In this document: positions 50,701 through 59,800 of the stretch, piece after piece | Numbering within the stretch: position 1 is the stretch's first letter | Layout of the letters: each line of letters begins with the position of its first letter | Source: Cyclina sinensis | Lineage: Eukaryota; Mollusca; Bivalvia; Venerida; Veneridae | Assembly (NCBI GenBank): GCA_012932295.1 | Contig: JAAONU010000001.1 | Coordinates: forward strand, 40,782,780-40,846,779 | Direction: 5' to 3' | DNA: 64,000 nucleotides | Made by a program: the position numbers and the translations under genes | The notes under the pieces: model-generated | The model's input: only the letters and a program-made list of their open reading frames with translations | Database searches by the model: none | Told to the model about the DNA's origin: nothing

Positions 50701-53620
50701 CAACAGGACTTAAATTGCTTGGATGTGGTGACTGACGAACTTTTGAAGGGGTCATGTGTATTCTTGGTCTTTTGAACAAAATATCAATAGTCTTGAAGTT
50801 TTTTTGTAGCATTCAAAAAAAAAAAAAAAGTTTAATACAGTAATTCCAAGTGTTGCGAGACATCTTGTGCATTATCTGGAATGCTGGTCCCACATTGTGA
50901 TTCTAATATTTTTCAGTGAGAAGCCTGGACACATTGTGTACGATAACGATAAAAGCAGGGAGTATCCGTAATTTTACAATGCAATTTTGTGACACTGCAC
51001 AAAATGCAGCCCTTGGCAACCTGTTAGTTTTTTATTGAATTGTGAAAAAATACTTTATTTTGGAAGAGAATGCGGTCGAATATTGGCACCATGAAAGAGA
51101 GAAAAAAGGCCTGTGACAGGGGAATTTTTTTTCACAAAATGTTAGTATTCCCGAGACATTTGACATTCAACTTTCAGCAAACTACACTGTGTATATATAT
51201 GTTCTAACATTGCAACCATATTAGGGGATAACTCATGTTGTCAAAATTAAGGGGCTGTTGTTTTCCTCTGTGGTAACACTGGAAAATATTATAGCATCTT
51301 TTCAGATTTCCATTTCATTATAGTGCCAGACAGTCAAGAACAGAAACATTCTTTGTTACGTATATGTAATCAACTGAAGCCAATGCCATTACTTAACTTA
51401 TCTTTTCTTTTGTTTCTCTAACCCTAACCAAGAGACATATACTACTCAGCTAAGCAGCTGACATTTGGTGTACAAAATATAATGTAATAAGTGATTACGT
51501 AAAGTACAGCTCGCACAATATGAACATTTTTCTCTCCAACTTGTGGACTGATCTGAGAAACTCCCTAAATAACACAGGAGTAGCGGAGACGAATTTTGTC
51601 AGATAAATTTACTGAGAAACTGCACTGTATCAATCCTCTGCAAATCTTTGCGATTTCTTTTCAATTGAGTTGACTGAAATGTTAGTGAAATTTCACATTT
51701 TCTTTTACTCTTATCATCCTCATGTTTTAAGATGCCTTTTACTTTGAATTGTTTGTTTTGCCAGCTGGCTTGAAAATACACAACATAATTTATTAGTCTT
51801 GTGATCCATGACCTGTACACACATGATATTTTGGGTCTCGATCTTTAATTAATATAAGATATGACCTTTAACATTGAGAGAAGTAATTTTCCGTAAAATT
51901 CTCCCAACTGATTTTCACATTACGTCTCTTACAAGCTTGATCATTGATACAGAATGCATGAGGGTATTTGAAGAAAAGGAACACTTAAAACTACTAATAA
52001 ATTTACAGAAAAACTACTTGACACCTTCCTGACATCTTGGTAATCAACTTAAATTTCTGAGATTTACATATTTTCAAATCTTCAATCCATGCCATGCTTA
52101 GATTAATCCACTTGCAAAAAGCAATAAACAAACTGTGAAAAGGTAATGATAAATTTTGAACTGTTAAAAATACCAATAAGTGAGTAAGCAAAACAATGTT
52201 CTTGATGAAAATGTTTCAAATGAATAAATTTTATGATTAATTTTTAACATGGTGAAAAAAGGAAACATTTTATAAAAACGCTGGTGATGCAGCATTACAA
52301 TATATTAGCTGTGGATCTCCAAAGGAAAACTTTAACACTTTAAAATATGGCGACTGTAGGTTACCTTAAGCTGCGGAGATTCAGATCATTATTTATTGAG
52401 AAACTCTGATTTGGAAGTTCCTGTTGACCACAATCGCAGAGGAAGCAGTACATTTGTTCCAACTGCATAAGCTGTACTTTATATTTCGACACATAATATT
52501 CCATTTCAATTCATATACACAGGCTTGGGGCTGATTACTTGTGTTAGTAACTGATTACATTACAGTTACTTTGAAATTTCCTGATTACAATTACATTGGA
52601 TTACTTTAATGTTTTGATGGTAATTGATTACATTACAGTTACTCGTGGTCAAGTAATCACATTACATTTGATTACTTTCAATATTATTTCAAACTGCAAG
52701 ACAAATTTTCTAGGAGAAAACTTTAGATAAATCAGAATGGAAACTATATATATATTATACATATTGACATGGTCCTCATTGTAACAAAGCTGCAAACTAA
52801 TATGTAAAATTTTGACTAGGGTCAAAGGTTTCAAACTTAACTAAGATAAACTTAAGAAGCTTGATGAATATGGCACCTGGTCTCCAATCAGTTTTTCAGT
52901 ACAGAAAATACAGCCATGGCACTGAAAGTCACAGCTTTATAACTTCTTTAGTGCTGCACTTGCTGAGAAAAGTTAAACAATAAAAGACAAAATCTATCAG
53001 GACTAGAAAGTCCTAGGATTAAAACAAGATATTTTAGTAACTCTCTTTCATACAGCCCATATGTACAATGTCTTTCAGCATCTGGGCTAATCTGGCTGTT
53101 GTTTAAGCTCTGAAATGTTAAATCCATATGTGTATATTATTCTTGACAAGCTCTACATACTCACCAATTGAAATTCTCGTCTTCTGTCAAATGCTGATAA
53201 AATCCCTGAATCTGACCACAATTTATTCAAGGAATCAACATAGTTCTGAAAGATAGTTTCATCCATTTTTGAGTTGTCATAACCAAATACAAACTGTGCA
53301 TGTTTCGAGTTTGTTTCTTCTCCCCAGGGAATGCCCAACTTATCCCTTGCATCAATCAAAACACGCATTCCCTTTATAATGTTAGAATAAACAGTGTTTC
53401 TATACTCAAGCAACTGCTGTTCACTAAATTCATCTCCATGAATAATTCGCATTTGTTTTAAGAATGTACTCTTTCCACTTTCACCAGCACCAAGTAATAG
53501 AATTTTGACTGTTCTTCTAAACTGAATCTTTTCTTTTCTGATACGATCATCTATTTCTTTACTTCGAATTCTAGCAGTCTTTTCCTGGTCAGAGACACAA
53601 CACATGAATATGTCCGCCAT
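44191..53620 (-). CDS. Heterotrimeric G protein alpha subunit, G12/13 class
   Basis: Three exons (53620-53165, 45667-45617, 44760-44191) join in phase 0 to give 358 residues. Cys7-Cys8 near the N-terminus are candidate palmitoylation sites. The P-loop GAGESGKST is at 44-52, switch I Arg182/Thr185 in LHARKATKG, switch II DVGGQ at 204-208 with catalytic Gln208, NKTD at 273-276 and TTAIDTEN near 328-335. The C-terminus LMLQ and the [10 protein letters not shown] and [11 protein letters not shown] blocks are diagnostic of G12/13. The class couples membrane receptors to RhoGEFs and Rho at the plasma membrane. All nucleotide-binding residues are present, so it should be functional. No pertussis-toxin cysteine at position -4. 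The length is slightly below human G alpha 13 (377). The start is MADIF, in the strong context AAAATGG. It is divergent from the peptidase gene 132 bp away. Confidence 0.97.
44761..45616 (-). other. G alpha intron 2
   Basis: 856 bp with normal borders. It contains one copy (44813-44902) of a dispersed repeat also seen at 47182-47270. Confidence 0.8.
44813..44902. repeat. Dispersed repeat, copy 1
   Basis: Shares AATGCTAGAAA, CTAGACATG/TTAGACATG, AATCTGCAG and AACAACCCTGACT-like blocks with 47182-47270 in the same order and orientation. Confidence 0.65.
45617..45667 (-). CDS. G alpha 12/13 exon 2 (17 codons)
   Basis: A 51-base exon between TTTCTGTTTCAG and CCA|GTAAGT encodes [17 protein letters not shown], matching the family segment between REFQL and the DILxAR switch I region. 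Too short to be found by frame length alone. Confidence 0.92.
46190..46440. mobile_element. Palindrome-bearing MITE-like repeat
   Basis: The central palindrome around GTGCAGACCATGATTAGACT and CTGATCTTGGTCTGCACTGG matches those at 19446 and 49518. The flank ATATCTTAAATAGACTTGTC and CATCTTTCA recurs inverted at about 49630-49670. Confidence 0.6.
47182..47270. repeat. Dispersed repeat, copy 2
   Basis: Direct copy of the 44813-44902 repeat in the neighbouring intron, moderately diverged. Confidence 0.65.
48314..48838. mobile_element. Small inverted-repeat element (MITE) of about 525 bp
   Basis: Ends carry ACATTGTCGGATACCCAC and, inverted, GTGGGTATCCGACGATGG (about 16 of 18 match). The sequence ACTTACT flanks both sides and is a likely target duplication. 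It contains a short frame with coding character starting at 48491. Confidence 0.7.
48491..48589 (+). pseudogene. Possible captured N-terminal coding fragment inside the MITE
   Basis: The ATG has an AAGATGACGG context and 32 codons ([20 protein letters not shown] and onward) before a stop. The start vaguely recalls bivalve nucleotidyltransferase-like proteins; that resemblance is from memory and unverified. It may equally be chance. Confidence 0.25.
49470..49690. mobile_element. Palindrome-bearing MITE-like repeat, opposite orientation
   Basis: Begins AACCTTTACCCTTTCC, has the GTGACCAGTGCAGACCAAGA / TGATCATGGTCTGCACT palindrome and ends GCAAGTTAAGGGTTGAG. It is an inverted relative of 46190-46440. 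Confidence 0.6.
52535..52680. repeat. GATTACATTACAGTTACT simple repeats
   Basis: Two exact copies of TGATTACATTACAGTTACT and several partial copies in both orientations, mixed with GATTACAATTACATTGGATT-type variants. Confidence 0.8.
53165..53620 (-). CDS. G alpha 12/13 exon 1 (152 codons)
   Basis: From ATG at 53620-53618 to the donor TTG|GTGAGT. Encodes the N-terminal helix, the lipidation cysteines, the P-loop and the helical domain up to FDRRREFQL. An out-of-frame ATG 24 bases upstream (in TCATGGG) could open a short overlapping uORF if included in the mRNA. Confidence 0.95.
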
Positions 53621-53752
53621 TTTGGCTCTGATCCCCACCCATGACGTCACGAAAGAAAACTTCCTGGTTTAGAACCTGGCTTTACCTCTTAATTCCCAGT
53701 GAAACCAGAAACCAGGAGAGTTCGGTTATACTCGACAGTTATCATCGCAAAC
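53621..53752. promoter_or_regulatory. Divergent promoter between G alpha 12/13 and the M3 peptidase
   Basis: Only 132 bp separate the two start codons, so both 5' UTRs and the core promoters must lie here or overlap the genes. It contains a perfect palindromic CRE, TGACGTCA (53642-53649), and an ETS-like CAGGAAGT on the minus strand (53658-53665). Both ATGs sit in AANATGGCGG, a YY1-like site. No TATA box, fitting a housekeeping-type bidirectional promoter. Confidence 0.75.
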
Positions 53753-53874
53753 ATGGCGGCCCCCATGGTTTGTCGCAGGTTACTTAGAAATCTTGGGAAT
53801 TTTTGCTCAAGTAAAACCCACATCCGAGCTTTAAGTGATAGGAAGAACTCATCTACAGGGGCATATTTTATATT
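53753..53874 (+). CDS. M3 peptidase exon 1 with targeting leader
   Basis: ATG in the context AAACATGG; 40 codons plus two bases to the donor ATT|GTAAGA. Phase 2 is exactly what the next exon needs (its first C completes Phe). The leader has six Arg/Lys and no Asp/Glu in its first 24 residues. A second in-frame ATG at codon 5 could give a slightly shorter product. The reverse-strand frame covering this region is a shadow. Confidence 0.75.
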
Positions 53875-56800
53875 GTAAGAATATTTAAGACGTGTACTTA
53901 CTTGTTGCAAAAGTGACATAAGACTTGTGTTTGACTTTGAAAAAAATGTCATCAACTTTATACTTAGAGAGTCAATATTGCATTTAGAAAGCTGTGTTTG
54001 CGATGCAGTAGTAAACATAATAATTTTTCATCATCCATCCCCTGCATGCGTTTTATACCAGTTTTATACATAACCATAGATGACCACCTAAGATCTGTGA
54101 AATATTTTCTATTACATAACTGCCGTTATGGTTGCAGTTGATTTAGGAGTTCTTATAATTTACAGACGTTTTGGTAAATGACCAGTTCGGTAAATTGGAT
54201 TTATATAGTAAACCCTTTGGACGTTTCGGTAAAAAGGCAATTATATAGTAATTATATCCCGGTGTAACCTAAATTCGGCGATATAAGAACAAATGTCAAT
54301 GGCATTTTCAATTAACTACAGTAATCTATAATTATACTTCATATAATTTAACTACAACTATCTAAAAGTTACTTTAAGTTAATGTCAAACAATGTAGACG
54401 TTCAGCGTTTGCAAAATATAAACAAACATGGCTGATGTAAAATCTTACCTCGATCTGAAAACAGTGTGCAAGTCCAATAACTCTACTTTGCCTATTTTAG
54501 AGTTATTCCCCTTTATCAGAATTACTTGATAAATCTTGTCCAGAGCATAACTCCAAAACTACTTGAGGGATTTTATTCAAATTTCATACACTGACAGAGC
54601 ACATTGGTAGGTAGTGCAGTGTGCATGTCTAATAACTCTACCTTGCCTATTTTTTAGAGTTATTCCCCTTTATCAGATTTACTTGTTTACATTTTAAAAA
54701 TCCCAGCATATACATGTTTATCTAATTCTTGAATTCTTGAACTTATTATCCCCGCGAAAGGAGGAGGGGATATTAGAAATGGTCTCTGTCCGTCCATGCG
54801 TGCGTCCATTCCAGTTTTGTCGGGAGCATAACTCCAAAAGTACTTGAGTGATTTTCTTCAAACTTCATATACTGAAAGAGCACATTTGGAGGAGGTGCAG
54901 TGTGTAAGAATAATAACTCTACCTTGCCTACTTTTAGAATTATTCCCCTTTATCAGATTTAATTGAAAAAACTTGTCCGAAGCATAACTCAAAAAGTGCT
55001 TGAGCGATTTTCTTCAAACTTAATACACTGACATAGCACATTGGTAGGAAGTGCAGTTTGCAAGAACAATAACTCTACTTTGCCTATTTTTTGTGGGATT
55101 TTCTTCAAACATTATTACATTGAATGTTTGAAAGTACAACCTTCAGGTAGCTTCTTCCCGGCGGGGGGATTAACCATGTGTAACATGGCTCTTGTTGTCA
55201 TTGTTTTGTGAATTTAATATTGATTTTGAATAAACATTTTTAAGAATGGAATTTTTGTTGATATAAAAGACTATTGCATTATAATTTGCACAAAAACAAT
55301 ATGTGTTCGTTCTTCATGAAATGTGTTCTGTTTTGTTGTCGTTTTTCTTTTAATTGCCATCCATTTTCATTTGGATCATTGTCTATTCCCCCACCTTTTT
55401 TTTAAAATCTGAATACAGGTTGAAAACAGTCTTTGTCATTACAAATTCACAAAATTAGTAGCGTTACATGATAAATTATTTCATTAATTGCTTTCTTTTA
55501 ATAAAGGAATCTTATACAATAATAAATAACCTGTGGTCAAATTTATTGCTGCACAAAATGAACGAGTACTTATTCCCAGGACACCATTGTTTTTCCCCCA
55601 ACCTTCTCCAAACAATTAGAAATTGACAAGATCGACCTGCAGTATTTGCTTCCTAACTTTATAATTCTATGAAAACTTGGAATTTAATAGATAGTCGTTC
55701 ATTTTTTGTGTCATAATAATGCAAACAAGATAACACTTAAGACAATACACATTACAGGGCAATTACTCACATCGTCTTTGAAGTGTCTGTAGATGACGAC
55801 AATGACATTTAACGTTAGTCAATACAACAACTAAGATGGCGTATCATAACATTAGTGTTGACTCATTTTGGAGAAAATGTAATATTTGAGACAATTAACG
55901 GTTTATCACTCGATTTTGGGTATGTAACCCTTCTTTTAATATACTTCCGTAACCGTAGCCTATTTCAGTGGGTTTGTCTAGGATTACGGAACTTCCGTAA
56001 TCCTAGACTCGGAGGCAAGGATTACGGTTCCGTAACCGTAGCCACTGCCATATCAAATATTTCACCGCTGCTCTCATTTTGCTGCTATTATCAGGTTCAC
56101 GGTAAAACAGTTTTCTTTAATCGCTTAGTTGTACTCAACACATTAGCGGTCTTTAAAACCCACTAATTGAGTAATAATAGACGCGTGCCTGAAAATATCA
56201 GAGCACTGACTGTGTTAAATTAATAAATAATAAATAAATAAAACACATGTATATATCTCTACCTGCATATCATAGTGATGTCGTGAAACCAAAGTATAAC
56301 TGATTAATCTGGGTCCAAACTGTAAATAGTTTAGACACTATCCAACGGGATGAGGAGTCAAAAAGAAAACAAACTAGGTAATCATTATGTGTTTTTCATA
56401 TGTGTGACAACTTTCTCCATTATTTACCATATAATTACTATATAATTGCCTTTTTACCGAAACGTCCAAAGGGTTTACTATATAAATCCAATTTACCGAA
56501 CTGGTCATTTACTGAAACGTCCGGCACCCGTTCTTATCATAGGTAGTTACAGATCAGTCAGTATTCCTGTAAATAAAAAAATGTTTCTTTAATTTTTAGC
56601 TCAACTGGCACAGAGTGCAGGTGAGCTTATAGGATTGCCAATCATCTGGCGTCTGTTGTACATTCGTTTACATTTTTCTTCAAATGACATCGCCTCTGAT
56701 GCCAATGGGCCAGTATTGATGAAACTTGGCAGGAATGTTCCTTGCATGAAGCATTATCAAAGTTGTTTCAATAGTTCCATTCCACTTTAGATGAAATAAA

Positions 56801-59800
56801 AATAGACTTTTAAAATTTCTGTCTGAAAGTCTGAATTTATTGACAGATATCTTAGATATTTACAATTTGGTATATAGGCACCTTGCATGAATCTGTACCA
56901 TTCACTTAGATCAAGGTCAAGGTCCCCTAGGTAAAAATAGATTGTTGTACTTTTCCCCTTAAAATCTTCATTTATCGATCGATCTGAGATATTTGATATG
57001 TTGGTAATATGCAAGAATCTCTACCCTTAGGTGCAGGTTGAGGTCACACAGTCAAGGTCACTAAGGCTAAATATAGATATTTCTACTTTTTGTTTATTGA
57101 TTGATATTTTAAATATTTGGTAGCAATTGTTTTCCTGTTATAGATCTGGACTTCTTTATAATATTGACTGTATGATTGAGACAAAAAAGTTAGGGTCGAT
57201 AGATATAGTTTAAAAATTCCAGCATTCACAGATTTTGGATTGTGTTGATATAGGCAAAATCTGTTACCATTGAAAACTGAAATCCCATATTAACACCACT
57301 TTTTAGCTCACCTGAGCATGCTCATGTGAGCTTTTAGGATCCTTGATTGTCCGGTGTCCGTCCGTCCGTCTGTCCGTCATCCACAATTCATTCAAACGAC
57401 ATCTCCTCTGAAACCACTGGGCAAAATTTAATGAAACTTGCATAGAATGTTCCTTGCATGAAGCTCTACCAAGTTTGTTCAAATGGTTCCGGTTCATTGC
57501 ATTTCTGGGTCACAGGAGCTAAAAACAGATTTTAAAAGTTGGATCTTTAAAAATCTTCTTGTCAGAAACCACAAGGCCTGGAGCTTTGATATTTGGTATA
57601 AAGTATCATCTAGTGGACCTCTACCAAGTTTGTTCAAATTGTGATCCTGGGGTCAAAAATGGCCCCGCCCCAGGGGTAACTTGTTTTACATAGAGTTATA
57701 TAGGAAAAATTTAAAAAATCTTCTTGTCAGAAACCACAAGGCCTGGAGCTTTGATATTTGGTATAAAGTATCATCTAGTGGACCTCTACTAAGTTTGTTC
57801 AAATTATGATCCTGGGGTCAAAAATGGCCCCGCCCCAGGGGTAACTTGTTTTACATAGAGTTATATAGGAAAAATTTAAAAAGTCTTCTTGTTAGAAACC
57901 GTAAGGCATAAAGCTAAGATATTTGGTGTGCAGCATTGTCTAGTGGACCTCTACCAAATTTGTTCAAATCATGGCCTCTGGGTCAAAAATGGCCCCGCCC
58001 CAGGGGTAACTTGTTTTACATAGAGTTATATAGGAAAAACTTTAAAAATCTTCTTGTCAGAAACCGTAAGGAATAGAGCTTAGATATTTGGTATGTAGTA
58101 TTGTCTAGTGGACCTCTACTAAGTTTGTTCAAATTATACCTCTGGGGTTAAATTTGGCCCCACCCTGGGGTCATTGGTTTTACATAGGCTTATATAGGAA
58201 AAACTTCAAAAATTTTCTTGTCTGAAACCACAAGGCCCTGAGCCTTAAGATTTGGTATATAGCATTGTCTAGTGGACCTCTATCAAGTTTGTTCAAATAA
58301 TACCCCTGGGGTCAAATTTGGCTCCACCCCGGGGTCATTGGTTTTACATAGGCTTATATAGTGAAAACTTTGAAAATCTTCTTGTAGAAGAAGAAGTAAC
58401 ATTTTCAGTCCAAATAATCTGGAAATTTGTCAGACAGGTTGTTTCTATGATTTCTAGCTCAAGTTCGATTATGGGTCATCTGGGTTCAAAAACTAGGTCA
58501 CAGAGCCCAAAAATAGAAAAACCTTGCTAACACTCTAGAGGCTACATTTTCAGTCAAAACATCCCAGAAAGTTGTCAGAAAGGTTGTTTTGATGATTTTT
58601 AGCTCAAGTTCAAAATTAGGTCATCTGGGGTCAAAAACTAGGTCACAGAGCCCAAATATGGAAAAACCTTGTTAACACTCTAGAGGTAACATTTATAGTC
58701 CAAATAACCTGGAATCTGTTAGAAAGGTTGTTTCAATGATTTCTAGGTTAAATTTGAATATTGGTCATCTGAAATCAAAAACTATGTCACAGAGCCCAAA
58801 AATAGAAAAAAAACTTGTTAACACTCTAGAAGCTACTTTTCAGTCCAAATATTCTCGAAATTTGTCAGAAAGGATGTTTTAATGATTTCGAATAAAGGTC
58901 ATCTGGGGTCAAAAACTAGGTCACAGACCCCAAATATGGAAAAACCTTGTTAACACGCATTGAGGTAACATTTTCAGTTCAAATAACCTTGAAATTTGGC
59001 AGAAAGATTGTTTTAATGATTTCTAGCTCAGTTTTGAATATGGGTTATCTGGGGTCAAAAACTAGGACACAGGGCCAAAAAGTAGAAAATCCTTGTTAAT
59101 GCTCTAGAGGTTACTTTTCAGTCCAAATGTCCTTGAAATTTGTCAGAAAAGTTGTTTCAATGATTTCTAGCCCAGATTAGGATATGGGTCGTCTGGGATC
59201 AAAAACTAGGTCAGAGAGCCCTAAAATGTTAAAACCATTTTCACACTCCAGAGGTTACATTTTCAGTCCAAATATCCTGGAAATTTGTCAGACAGGTTGT
59301 TTTCAGTCCAAATATCCTGGAAATTTGTCAGACAGGTTGTTTTGATGATTTCTAGCTCAAGTACTAATATGGGTCATCTTTGGTCAAAAACTAGGTCACA
59401 GAACCCAAATATGGAAAATACGTGTTAACACTCTAGAGTTAGATTTTATTCCAAATAACCTGAAAATTTGTCAGAAAGGTTGTTTCTATGATTTCCAGCT
59501 CAACTTTGAATATGGGTCATCTGGATTAAAAAACTAGGTCATAGAGCCTAAATATCGAAAAACTTTGTAAACACTCTAGAGGCTACATTTTCAGTCCAAA
59601 TGTCCTGGAAATTTGTCAGAAAGGTTGTTTTGATGATTTCTGGGTCAGGTTTGGATATGGATCATCTGGAGTCAAAAACTAGGTCACAGAGCCCAAATAT
59701 GGAAAAACCTTGTTAACACTCTAGAGGCTACACTTTCAGTCCAAATAACCTTGAAATTTGTCAGAAAGATTGTTTCAATAATTTCTAGGTCAAGTTCGAA

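Larger units (their letters stand above)
45668..53164 (-). other. G alpha intron 1
   Basis: 7.5 kb with normal borders, separating exon 1 from the small exon 2. Contains palindrome-bearing repeats (about 46190-46440 and 49470-49690), a MITE (48314-48838), a poly-A tract at 50817 and GATTACATTACAGTTACT repeats (52540-52680). No nested gene was recognised. Confidence 0.75.
54157..56529. mobile_element. Non-autonomous DNA transposon with 93-bp terminal inverted repeats
   Basis: 54165-54257 and 56429-56521 are reverse complements at 91 of 93 positions with no indels, including CAGTTCGGTAAATTGGATTT and GGACGTTTCGGTAAAAAGGC. GTTCTTAT occurs just outside both ends (54149-54156 and 56530-56537), a likely 8-bp target duplication. 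The interior has no recognisable transposase. It holds tandem units, a family D element and a 33-bp perfect palindrome. Confidence 0.85.

Noticed and set aside
53689..54018. 109-codon minus-strand frame upstream of G alpha
   Set aside because: Antisense to peptidase exon 1, which has a good start, leader composition and matching splice phase.
55855..56166. 103-codon plus-strand frame
   Set aside because: Lies inside the TIR transposon, contains the palindrome translated, and shows no protein family features.
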